Below are positions 9,048-16,765 of a DNA stretch of 64,000 nucleotides, piece after piece. Position 1 is the stretch's first letter, and every line of letters begins with the position of its first letter. The position numbers and the translations under genes were made by a program. Origin of the DNA: Anoxynatronum sibiricum (GTDB taxonomy: Bacteria > Bacillota > Clostridia > Peptostreptococcales > Tindalliaceae); the NCBI RefSeq assembly GCF_039414295.1, contig NZ_JBCITM010000022.1, positions 1 through 64,000 of the forward strand. Reading direction: 5' to 3'. The notes under the pieces were generated by a model. It was not told the origin of the DNA, did not search any database, and saw only the letters and a program-made list of their open reading frames with translations.

Positions 9048-9176
9048 GACATCCCCCCCCCTTGTTGGGAAATTTTACCAGCCTGTCGTTGATGAAGGTG
9101 GTGGTTTTGGTAAAAAAAACCAGACGATGCAGGGAAAAAAGACTGAAAATGCTGATTAAGCAACTGATTCCAACAT

Positions 9177-9192
9177 TGGCACAGTCTTTGCA
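9177..9192 (+). promoter_or_regulatory. sigma-54 (-24/-12) promoter of the ugpQ-importer operon
   Basis: TGGCAC (9177-9182), five bases, TTGCA (9188-9192) keep GG and GC exactly 10 nt apart, as sigma-54 requires. The expected start near 9203 gives a 55-nt leader to ugpQ. No competing TATAAT is seen in this interval. Confidence 0.8.
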
Positions 9193-9257
9193 GTAGATAC
9201 ATGATGACCATCTGCTGTCAGCAGGGAAAGAAGAAACAGTAATGGAGGTGCGGGGTT

Positions 9258-9995
9258 TTGGAGAATGAGCTGGTGATATTTGGGCATCGGGGTTACTCGG
9301 GAGTGGCTCCGGAAAATACCATGGCTGCCTTTGAAAAAGCACTAAAAGCCGGTGCAGATGGGTTTGAGCTTGATGTTCACTTAACCAAAGAGGGTGAACT
9401 GGTGGTGTGCCACGATGAACTGCTGGATCGAACCACCAATGGAACCGGACTCATCATGGACAAGACCCTGACAGAACTGAAACAGCTGGATGCAGGGGGA
9501 TGGTATGGTGAGGCTTACCGAAATCAATCGATACCGACACTTCGGGAAGCACTGCAATTGATTGTGGGAAAAAAGTCGCTGGTGAACATTGAGCTGAAAA
9601 ACAGCCTGATCTGGTATGAGGGCATTGAAGAGAGCGTGATTCAGCTGATTCATGAAATGAATGTGCAAAATCAAATCATCCTTTCCTCTTTCAATCACAA
9701 TTCCATTCTCAGAGTGAAGCAGCTGGATAACACTCTTCAGACCGGCGTCCTGTATTCATGTGTCCTGGTGGAGCCCTGGGAGTATGTGAGTCGAATAGGT
9801 GCCTCCTCAGTTCATCCCAGTCTGCTTTCCATTAATCGGGAAATCGTTGACAAATGCCACGAGAAAGGTCTGAAAGTCTACCCCTTCTTCGACGGCGGTT
9901 ACGAGGAAATGAGTCATGTCACGAAAGAAGAGCTGATGACGCTGGGAGTCGACGGTATTTTCACCAACTACATTCATCGCTATGTATCTGAGTAA
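9258..9995 (+). CDS. ugpQ: glycerophosphodiester phosphodiesterase
   Basis: Hydrolyses glycerophosphodiesters to G3P and an alcohol; cytoplasmic, since no signal peptide is visible. It has 245 aa from TTG 9258 with AATGGAGGTG upstream. The GDPD active site is intact: GHRGYSGVAPENT gives the first His-Arg, ELDVHLTKEGELVVCHDE gives the metal-binding Glu-Asp and second His, and VNIELK a further Glu. It is the first gene behind the sigma-54 promoter, and the importer follows 131 bp later. This suggests deacylated phospholipid head groups as substrates of the operon. Confidence 0.9.
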   Translation: MENELVIFGHRGYSGVAPENTMAAFEKALKAGADGFELDVHLTKEGELVVCHDELLDRTTNGTGLIMDKTLTELKQLDAGGWYGEAYRNQSIPTLREALQLIVGKKSLVNIELKNSLIWYEGIEESVIQLIHEMNVQNQIILSSFNHNSILRVKQLDNTLQTGVLYSCVLVEPWEYVSRIGASSVHPSLLSINREIVDKCHEKGLKVYPFFDGGYEEMSHVTKEELMTLGVDGIFTNYIHRYVSE

Positions 9996-10126
9996 TAGAG
10001 CGGCATGGCCCCCTTTTCAGAGGATAAACGGCAGAGATAACAATCATCACAGGGGGTTGCCGCTGTCGGAACACAGCCAGTCTTGCAGAAAAAAACAGAA
10101 CTGATCAGTTAACTGGAGGGAACGAT

Positions 10127-11212
10127 ATGGCACGATTAACCATCAACAACCTGGTGAAACGGTTTGGGGATTTCACCGCCATCGACAATTTGAGTCTGGA
10201 TATCGCAGACGGTGAGTTTATAACGCTGCTGGGCCCGTCAGGGTGCGGTAAAACCACCACACTGAGAAGTATTGCCGGCTTCATTGAGCCTGATGAAGGT
10301 GACATTCTCTTTGATCAAAAGCGGGTCAACGACATTCCGCCCAACAAGCGGTCCACCGCCATGGTGTTTCAAAGTTATGCCCTTTTTCCCCATATGACGG
10401 TGAAAAAGAACATTGCTTTCGGGTTGAAAATGAAAAAAGTGAATAAGACAGAAGCTGAGAAGCGAATTTCGGAAGCCATTGAACTGGTAGGGCTCACAGG
10501 GCTTGAAGGGCGTTTTCCAAAAGAGCTCAGCGGCGGGCAGCAGCAGCGGGTGGCAGTGGCCAGAGCGCTGGTGATGCAACCCGACATTCTCTTGTTTGAT
10601 GAACCACTCAGCAATCTGGATGCCAAGCTTCGGGAGAAGATGAGGGTGGAAATACGGGAGCTTCAGCGCAAGCTGAAGATCACGGCCATCTATGTCACCC
10701 ATGACCAGGCAGAAGCGCTGGTGATTTCAGACAGAGTGGTCATCATGAACAAGGGCGTGATTCAGCAAATTGGCAAACCCACAGATGTCTACAACCGGCC
10801 CAATTCAGCTTTTGTGGCAGATTTCATTGGTACGGCCAACTTCATTGACGGCACGGTGAAGGAAAAGCTGGAGGCAGATGCCTGGCTTTTGGAGACAGAA
10901 ATTGGAAACATCAAAACCGTGACAGAATACCAGTTGGCACTGGGTGATCAAGTGCTGCTGAGTGTTCGACCGGAAGATCTGTTAATGGAAAAAGGCAGCG
11001 AAAATACCTTTCAGGGTGTGATCACCACGCAAACTTACATGGGGAACTTTGTGGATTACCATGTGGAGGTGGCTGGAAAATCCCTGCGGATTCAGTCAAA
11101 TGGCAAGCAACTTTTCGAAGAGGGAGACAGTGTTCAGGTACATTTCAGACCTGAGGACTGCACAATTGTTGAAATGAAGGATGTGAATCAGCATGAAACT
11201 GCCCATCAGTAA
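10127..11212 (+). CDS. ABC importer ATP-binding protein (PotA/UgpC-type)
   Basis: ATPase of the second importer, 361 aa, ATG 10127 after CTGGAGGG. Walker A GPSGCGKTTT, Q-loop MVFQSYALFPHM, signature LSGGQQQRV, Walker B ILLFDEPLSNLDAK and switch His YVTHDQAEA are present, with a TOBE domain after residue 280. It overlaps the next gene by 20 bp. The family covers polyamine, iron and glycerophosphate importers, so the location behind ugpQ is the best clue to its substrate. Confidence 0.9.
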   Translation: MARLTINNLVKRFGDFTAIDNLSLDIADGEFITLLGPSGCGKTTTLRSIAGFIEPDEGDILFDQKRVNDIPPNKRSTAMVFQSYALFPHMTVKKNIAFGLKMKKVNKTEAEKRISEAIELVGLTGLEGRFPKELSGGQQQRVAVARALVMQPDILLFDEPLSNLDAKLREKMRVEIRELQRKLKITAIYVTHDQAEALVISDRVVIMNKGVIQQIGKPTDVYNRPNSAFVADFIGTANFIDGTVKEKLEADAWLLETEIGNIKTVTEYQLALGDQVLLSVRPEDLLMEKGSENTFQGVITTQTYMGNFVDYHVEVAGKSLRIQSNGKQLFEEGDSVQVHFRPEDCTIVEMKDVNQHETAHQ

Positions 11213-12056
11213 AAAGAACCGCGAACGGTTAAACATTTTCCTGCTGCTGCTTCCCGGTGTGGGGTTCATTGCCTTTTTTTTCATCTCTTCCCTGATGACC
11301 ACCGTGATTCGCAGTTTTCAGATGGATGGCATCGATGGTTACACCATTGCCAACTATAGCAAAGTGTTACAGCCCTATTTTCTGGATTCCATCCTCTATT
11401 CCATTTGGATTGGAATCTCATCAGCTTTTGGGTCCTTGCTGTTTGCCTTGCCCCTCTGTTTTCTCATGCGCAATCATTTTCGCGGCAAGAACCTGCTCAA
11501 CAGCCTCATCAAGATTCCCCTGTTTATACCGGCACTGGTGGCCACGTTTCTCATTGTCAACTTTCTGGCACCCCATGGCATGCTGAACCTGATCCTCATG
11601 CGGTTGAATCTCATCCGGGAGCCGTTGAAACTGGTGCAGGACAAATACGGGATAGGCATCATGATCATCCAGATTTGGAAAAACATTCCCTTTCAGATGC
11701 TGATTATCATGGCAGTCATGGAAAGCATCAACCCGGCACTGGTGGATGCAGCCCGCAATCTGGGAGCCAACCGCTGGCAGGTGGCCCGCCATGTGCTGAT
11801 TCCCCTTTCCATGCCCGGCATTCTGGTATCGGTGATTCTGGTATTCATCAGGGCTTACGGCGGATTCGAAATACCCAAACTGGCAGGTCCGGTGTATCCC
11901 ATTGCACTGCCGGTGCTGATGCATACCTCCATTACAGAAATGTTTGACTGGGACACAGGTTCGGTGGTGGGTACCGTCATCATTATTTCGGCTATGATCA
12001 TGGTGGCCATTTACACCAAACTGGCCAAAAAAATTCAGGGAGGTGACATTGTCTGA
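11193..12056 (+). CDS. ABC importer permease 1 (PotB-like)
   Basis: Membrane permease, 287 aa, with about six spans. The EAA loop VDAARNLGANRWQVARHVLIPLSMP is split here as VDAARNLGAN near residue 185 followed by the IPLSMPG helix, and docks on the ATPase. ATG 11193 lies inside the end of the ATPase gene, which indicates translational coupling. The stop is fused to the next start (TGATG). It pairs with the permease that follows to form a heterodimer. Confidence 0.9.
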   Translation: MKLPISKKNRERLNIFLLLLPGVGFIAFFFISSLMTTVIRSFQMDGIDGYTIANYSKVLQPYFLDSILYSIWIGISSAFGSLLFALPLCFLMRNHFRGKNLLNSLIKIPLFIPALVATFLIVNFLAPHGMLNLILMRLNLIREPLKLVQDKYGIGIMIIQIWKNIPFQMLIIMAVMESINPALVDAARNLGANRWQVARHVLIPLSMPGILVSVILVFIRAYGGFEIPKLAGPVYPIALPVLMHTSITEMFDWDTGSVVGTVIIISAMIMVAIYTKLAKKIQGGDIV

Positions 12057-12979
12057 TGAATCCTGAAAAGAACAATCAACTTCCAGTGGAAAACCCTGAT
12101 AACGAGCATCGGCCAGATGATGACAAAGCAGGCGGTCTGTTCTGGTTTTTAAAAGGAAAACCCTTCAAGTTCAGCAAAATCCTGATTGTACTGGTCTTTA
12201 TTCTGGTATTGACCTCGGTGTTCATTCCGATTTTGGTGGCAGTTCTCTGGTCTTTTGTGGATCCGTCGGTGCCATGGTCTTACCCGGATATTTTTCCCAA
12301 GAGCTTTTCCCTCTACCACTGGCAGCATGTGCTGAAATATGGTGAAGTGATGCGGGCCATCACCACCAGCTTCATTGCTGCACCCATTACCACGGCGGTC
12401 TGTATTGTGCTGGCACTTCCCACATCCTATGTGCTTGGTCGCAAAAAGTTTCGGGGAAAAGGGCTGGCAAAACTCATTGTGCTGCTGCCCATCATCATGC
12501 CGGGGATTGTGGTGGCCATGAGCCTGGGACGCCTGCTGAATAACCTGCATTTGTCTCAGACATTTATTGGTCTGATCATCGCCCATACCCTCATTGGTAT
12601 TCCCTACATGATTCGCACGGTGACCACCACCTTTGAGGCAATTCCCCAGGAGGTCATTGATGCAGCCTATGATCTGGGTGCCAGTCATTTTGATGTGGTG
12701 AAGGAAATTTACATCCCCCTGGTTTTGCCCGGCATCTTTGCAGGAGGGGTATTTACCTTTATTTACAGCCTGGAAGAATTTATTCTCACATTTATTGTGG
12801 CCACACCCACTTACCGAACAATCCCAACCCTGCTGTACTCCTATTTGGGGTATTTCTTTCAGCGCACAAATGCGTCAGTGGTGAGCATCATTCTGGTGGT
12901 GCCTGGAATTGTGATTCTAATGGTGGCAGAGCGTTTCCTGAAAAAAGAATACCTCTCTTCAGGATTCGGAAAAATCTAA
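12056..12979 (+). CDS. ABC importer permease 2 (PotC-like)
   Basis: Second permease, 307 aa. It has a hydrophilic N-terminal stretch of about 40 residues before the first span, longer than usual. The EAA loop IDAAYDLGASHFDVVKEI lies near residue 205, followed by IPLVLPGI. ATG 12056 overlaps the stop of permease 1. The spacing of 150 bp to the binding-protein start is the only gap in this operon. Confidence 0.9.
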   Translation: MNPEKNNQLPVENPDNEHRPDDDKAGGLFWFLKGKPFKFSKILIVLVFILVLTSVFIPILVAVLWSFVDPSVPWSYPDIFPKSFSLYHWQHVLKYGEVMRAITTSFIAAPITTAVCIVLALPTSYVLGRKKFRGKGLAKLIVLLPIIMPGIVVAMSLGRLLNNLHLSQTFIGLIIAHTLIGIPYMIRTVTTTFEAIPQEVIDAAYDLGASHFDVVKEIYIPLVLPGIFAGGVFTFIYSLEEFILTFIVATPTYRTIPTLLYSYLGYFFQRTNASVVSIILVVPGIVILMVAERFLKKEYLSSGFGKI

Positions 12980-13128
12980 CACCATCTCACTGAAGGATGG
13001 AGGTGATGCATCAGCAGGCACAGTCTAAAGGAGTGACAGGAAGTGCAGGGAAAGCAGCTTCAGTGAATGATATGGAAAAGATGAAGGGGCTTTTGAAAAT
13101 GAACATCAATCAAGAAGGGGGAACAGAA

Positions 13129-14319
13129 ATGACAAGAAAAACCAAGGTAATGGCAATAATGCTCGTACTGATGATGGCGGCAGGTCTTTTGGCAGGCTGC
13201 GGGCAGCAGGCAGCACCGGCACCGGTACCAGAAGGTGAACTGAGTGCAGCAGTGATGCTCATGGACTACGAGGCCAAGTGGGACCTCATCGTGGAACAGG
13301 CCAAACGGGAAGGAAAAGTCACGTTCTATTCCTATTCTGAAGAACCATTCTTTAAAGAAATGGCAGATCAGTTTCAGGCAGAGTACGGCATTTCTGTCGA
13401 GGTGATCATGGGCGATCAGAACGCCATTTTTGACAAGGTGGCGGCAGAAGGCAACCGTCCCCAGGGAACCGTGGATGCCATCCTCATGGGCGGCCAGAAC
13501 CTGGGCAAGATGATCGATGAAGGCATGTTCTATGGGCCTTTTGCAGAAATGGTCCCCAACCACAAGTACCTGGATACAGTGGCTGCCTATTTTACAGAAG
13601 GAATTGCCATTCGCGGCATGCTGGTTCCCTTCCGACGGAATCAAACCGGCTTTGTCTTTAACCCTGAGCATGTTTCCAATCCACCCCAAACCGTTGCAGA
13701 ACTGGAAAGCTGGATTGAAGCAAATCCCGGCCGGTTTGGCTATGCCCCTCCCAACTCAGGCGGTTCTGGTCAGGCATTTGTAACTGCCCTGATTTATGAA
13801 CTGACAGGTGGTGCGGCCCAGTACAGCGGCGATTACGATGAGTCAAAAACAGCAGCGTGGAGTGACGTGTGGGACTGGCTGAACAAAATTGAACCCAACA
13901 TCACCTACGGGAACTCCAACGCCGATATTCTTGATAAAATCAACCAGGGCGAAATCTGGCTGGCCCCCAACTGGGAAGACATGACGTTCAAATATATGGA
14001 AGCCGGAAATCTTTTCCAGCATGCTGAAATTTACATTCCGGAAGGCATTGCCATGCTGGGTGGATCCGATGATTTTGCGGTGATTAAAAATGCTCCCAAC
14101 AAGGCAGCAGCATTGGTGTGGATCAACTATCTCATCAGTGAAGGTGCTCAGGAGCAAATGAATGACATGATTGGTGCCAAACCTGCCAGACAAAACGTGG
14201 TGGCAGAGAAAAACCTCATCAGCGATGCAGAGATTTCTGCAAAAGGGTCCACCTGGTTCAATGGTGACTATAAAACCTACATGATCAACACCTGGATCGA
14301 GGAAGTGGGCCGGCAGTAA
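13129..14319 (+). CDS. ABC importer substrate-binding lipoprotein
   Basis: Extracellular binding protein, 396 aa. I prefer ATG 13129, just after AGAAGGGGGAACAGAA, because it begins a classic lipoprotein leader: TRKTKVM, a hydrophobic core, then the lipobox LLAGC. An ATG at 12997 would add 44 residues and bury the signal. The mature part has the VTFYSYSEEPFFKEMADQF start of family-1/6 binding proteins. No ligand is evident. The partner genes ugpQ and the glp enzymes suggest a glycerophosphodiester, glycerol or G3P. This is the last gene of the sigma-54 operon. Confidence 0.85.
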   Translation: MTRKTKVMAIMLVLMMAAGLLAGCGQQAAPAPVPEGELSAAVMLMDYEAKWDLIVEQAKREGKVTFYSYSEEPFFKEMADQFQAEYGISVEVIMGDQNAIFDKVAAEGNRPQGTVDAILMGGQNLGKMIDEGMFYGPFAEMVPNHKYLDTVAAYFTEGIAIRGMLVPFRRNQTGFVFNPEHVSNPPQTVAELESWIEANPGRFGYAPPNSGGSGQAFVTALIYELTGGAAQYSGDYDESKTAAWSDVWDWLNKIEPNITYGNSNADILDKINQGEIWLAPNWEDMTFKYMEAGNLFQHAEIYIPEGIAMLGGSDDFAVIKNAPNKAAALVWINYLISEGAQEQMNDMIGAKPARQNVVAEKNLISDAEISAKGSTWFNGDYKTYMINTWIEEVGRQ

Positions 14320-14406
14320 CAGCTGGCAAGAAGGCATCTCTTTCAAGGAGCACCGGGCAGATCGCTGCTGAAAGAAAGCAGTTCATGAACCATTTCGAAA
14401 CAAACA

Positions 14407-14435
14407 TTTACAAAGTCTTCTGTTAATGCTATAAT
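14407..14435 (+). promoter_or_regulatory. sigma-A promoter of the activator gene
   Basis: TTTACA (14407-14412), a 17-bp spacer ending in TGC, and TATAAT (14430-14435) form one of the best housekeeping promoters in the window. The start near 14442 places the antiterminator hairpin only about 12 nt into the transcript. Confidence 0.8.
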
Positions 14436-14453
14436 GACTGCAAAGCACATTAC

Positions 14454-14519
14454 TGGCTGAGATGCGGAGAGCCATACAGACCGACCTGGGAAAACAGGTC
14501 GGCACTGTATGGCTTTTTT
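14454..14519 (+). promoter_or_regulatory. terminator/antiterminator leader 1 (candidate GlpP target)
   Basis: TGGCT (14454-14458) and AGCCA (14470-14474) enclose an 11-nt loop GAGATGCGGAG. The AGCCA arm is also the first five bases of a strong terminator: AGCCATACAG (14470-14479) pairs with CTGTATGGCT (14505-14514), nested around CCGACCTG/CAGGTCGG, and a T-run follows. The two structures exclude each other. The same arrangement recurs at 16670. It controls the sigma-54 activator gene, and the terminator may also end the importer operon. Confidence 0.7.
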
Positions 14520-14571
14520 GTGAAACGATATGCGGCGGCATGGCATTTTTAGGCGAGAGAGGGTGACGGAG

Positions 14572-15975
14572 ATGACCGTGGGAAAAGTGACACACATTCA
14601 ACGACTTCACATGGAAACAGGTGATCACAGTACGTATCAGCGGCTGTTTCAGCTGCTGCCCGAAGGGGTTTGTGTGGTAAATGGCAGTGGGCGTGTGGAC
14701 TACGTCAATGAGGCCTTCATCACCCTTTTTCAACCGGAAGTGCAGCAGGTAATAGGAAAGAGTGTTTTTCAGGTGGCAAGGGATGAGTTAATGCTGGAAG
14801 CCTTTAAAAAAAAGAAACGTATGGTGGGAACGGTGCTTGAGAAAACAAGGGGAACCCGCTTGAAGGCAACAGTGGTGCCCATGTGGGAAGCAGACAGTTT
14901 TTGCGGGATCCTGGCGTTCTATCAAAGAGAGGGACCTGCGCTGGGTTCACCAACGGGTGACGTGGTGCCACTGAAACAGGGCCAGTCATGGGAAATCGAG
15001 CTGAACCCTCATTTTTCAACTATTATCGGGAGCAATCAGCGTTTTAAAAGAGTACTGGCAAAAGCTCAAAAGGCTGCCGGCGTGTCATCTACTGTGCTGC
15101 TGCGGGGAGAGAGTGGTACCGGAAAAGAACTGGTGGCAAAAGCCATTCACCGCTCCAGTGAACGAAAAGGACAACCCTTTGTTAAAATCAACTGTGGAGC
15201 AATTCCCCCTAATCTACTGGAATCAGAGCTTTTCGGCCATGAACAGGGAGCTTTTACCGGTGCCCTGCGACGGCGTATTGGAAAATTTGAAGAAGTGGGA
15301 AAAGGGACCCTCTTTCTGGACGAGATTGGCGATTTACCCCTGGAGATGCAGGTGAAATTGTTGAGAGCCCTTCAGGAAAAAGAATTTGAACGGGTGGGAG
15401 GAAATGAAGTCCTGACCTGTGAAGCCCGCATCATTGCAGCGACGCACCGTGATCTTGAGACAATGGTGGCCCAAGGCCTGTTCCGGGAAGATCTGTTTTA
15501 CCGGCTACAGGTGATTCCGGTGGAAATACCACCCCTGCGGGAGCGAAGGGAAGACATTCTTCTCCTAAGCACCTACTTCATGGAACGAATGAGCAGGCAG
15601 CTGGAGAGTGCGGTGACAAGCATGGAAAAAGAAGTGCAGGATGCTTTTGAAGCTTACCATTGGCCGGGCAATATTCGGGAACTGGAAAATCTCATGGAGC
15701 GTATGCTGGTATTGGCAGAAGGGGATCAATTAACCCTGGCAGATGTGCCTCCCCATATTTCAGACATCTATGAACTGCAGCTGCCCGTAGCCACTATACC
15801 GTCTCTCATCAATCTAACCGCGGCAGGACAAATCGCCACTTTGGAAGAATACGAAAAGCATATTATTCAGCAGGCCATGCGCACCTTTGGAAGTTTCAAT
15901 GCTGCCGGCAAAGCGCTGGGAGTCACCCACAAGACCATTGCCGCCAAAGCACGGAAATATTGTCTGGTGGAGTAA
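14572..15975 (+). CDS. PAS-AAA+-Fis sigma-54-dependent transcriptional activator
   Basis: Enhancer-binding protein that remodels sigma-54 holoenzyme, 467 aa from ATG 14572 (AGAGAGGGTGA upstream); an ATG at 14530 lacks a site. A PAS sensor covers about residues 20-120, AAA+ about 150-380, and a Fis-type HTH the last 45. Walker A GESGTGKE is near 179, the sigma-54-contacting GAFTGA near 226, and Walker B LFLDEIGDLP near 245. No phosphoreceiver domain is present, so the PAS probably senses a small ligand. Likely targets are the -24/-12 promoter at 9177 and perhaps others. Its own synthesis appears to be gated by the leader at 14454. Confidence 0.9.
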   Translation: MTVGKVTHIQRLHMETGDHSTYQRLFQLLPEGVCVVNGSGRVDYVNEAFITLFQPEVQQVIGKSVFQVARDELMLEAFKKKKRMVGTVLEKTRGTRLKATVVPMWEADSFCGILAFYQREGPALGSPTGDVVPLKQGQSWEIELNPHFSTIIGSNQRFKRVLAKAQKAAGVSSTVLLRGESGTGKELVAKAIHRSSERKGQPFVKINCGAIPPNLLESELFGHEQGAFTGALRRRIGKFEEVGKGTLFLDEIGDLPLEMQVKLLRALQEKEFERVGGNEVLTCEARIIAATHRDLETMVAQGLFREDLFYRLQVIPVEIPPLRERREDILLLSTYFMERMSRQLESAVTSMEKEVQDAFEAYHWPGNIRELENLMERMLVLAEGDQLTLADVPPHISDIYELQLPVATIPSLINLTAAGQIATLEEYEKHIIQQAMRTFGSFNAAGKALGVTHKTIAAKARKYCLVE

Positions 15976-15980
15976 ATACT

Positions 15981-16009
15981 TTGCTATGGCAAACGACACC
16001 GGGTATAAT
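15981..16009 (+). promoter_or_regulatory. sigma-A promoter of the antiterminator gene
   Basis: TTGCTA (15981-15986), 17 bp, TATAAT (16004-16009). It begins 6 bp after the activator stop. The antiterminator therefore has its own promoter and no attenuator ahead of it. Confidence 0.65.
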
Positions 16010-16056
16010 GGACTTGTAAGATTTGGAACGAAAGAGCTATTTCAGGAGGGGAAAGA

Positions 16057-16623
16057 TTGAAAGATACTTTTTTTCAGCGCATCCAGAACAATCCCATTAT
16101 TGCGGCGGTCAATGATGTGAACTGCCTTGACGAAGCCATTGATTCTCCCGCAGATATGGTCTTTATGCTGACTGGCAATATCTTCAACCTGCCAGAGATG
16201 GTGGAACGGGTGAAGGCAGCCGACATGCAGATTTACATCCATCTGGACCTGATGGAGGGCTTTTCAAGAGACGCCATGGCCATGCGCTACATTGGTGAAC
16301 GCATACAACCCCATGGCATCATTACCACCAAAAGCAACCTGATCAAAATTGCCAGGGAAATGAACATTTTTGCCATACAGCGCCTGTTCATATTAGACTC
16401 CCTGTCGCTTGAGACGGGCATTAAATCCATTCATGCCAATCGTCCTGACGCAGTGGAAGTATTGCCAGGCATTATGCCCAAGGTGATTCGCCAGGTACGG
16501 GCAGAAACCAAAGCGGCAGTAATCGCCGGCGGACTGATCAACGACAAGGAAGATGTCATTGAGAGCCTTAAGGCAGGAGCCATTGGTGTTTCATCCAGCA
16601 ATCAAGCCATCTGGAGTCTTTAA
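16057..16623 (+). CDS. glpP: glycerol-3-phosphate-responsive antiterminator
   Basis: RNA-binding antiterminator that, in Bacillus, needs G3P to let transcription pass the leader terminators of glpD and glpFK. It has 188 aa from TTG 16057 (CAGGAGGGGAAAGA). The GlpP pattern is clear: NPIIAAVNDVNCLDEA at the start, IYIHLDLMEGFSRD in the middle, GIITTKSNLIKIA, then EVLPGIMPKVI and the C-terminal AGGLINDKEDVIESLKAGA, a phosphate-binding TIM-barrel-like loop. It sits between two genes whose leaders carry matching hairpins, the obvious local targets. Confidence 0.92.
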   Translation: MKDTFFQRIQNNPIIAAVNDVNCLDEAIDSPADMVFMLTGNIFNLPEMVERVKAADMQIYIHLDLMEGFSRDAMAMRYIGERIQPHGIITTKSNLIKIAREMNIFAIQRLFILDSLSLETGIKSIHANRPDAVEVLPGIMPKVIRQVRAETKAAVIAGGLINDKEDVIESLKAGAIGVSSSNQAIWSL

Positions 16624-16669
16624 AGCAGCAAAAAAGCTGGGGTGATCAGCAGTCATAATTTGATATAGA

Positions 16670-16741
16670 TGGTTGAGAAATGGAGAACCATGCCCGATAA
16701 AGCCGCTGCAGTGCAACGGCTCTGTCGGGCATGGCTTTTTG
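16670..16741 (+). promoter_or_regulatory. terminator/antiterminator leader 2 (candidate GlpP target)
   Basis: TGGTT (16670-16674) and AACCA (16686-16690) enclose the loop GAGAAATGGAG. The last three bases of the hairpin start the terminator arm CCATGCCCGA (16688-16697), which pairs with TCGGGCATGG (16725-16734) ahead of a T-run. Relative to leader 1 the fourth stem pair changes from C-G to T-A, so the stem is kept while the sequence changes. A CATAAT at 16654-16659 may be a weak local -10; otherwise transcription reads through from glpP. Confidence 0.7.
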
Positions 16742-16765
16742 ATAAATCAGCAGGGAGGAGACCCC

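Noticed and set aside
9053..9061. C-tract of nine bases as a phase-variation switch
   Set aside because: It lies in untranslated DNA well upstream of the -24 element, with no gene start near it.
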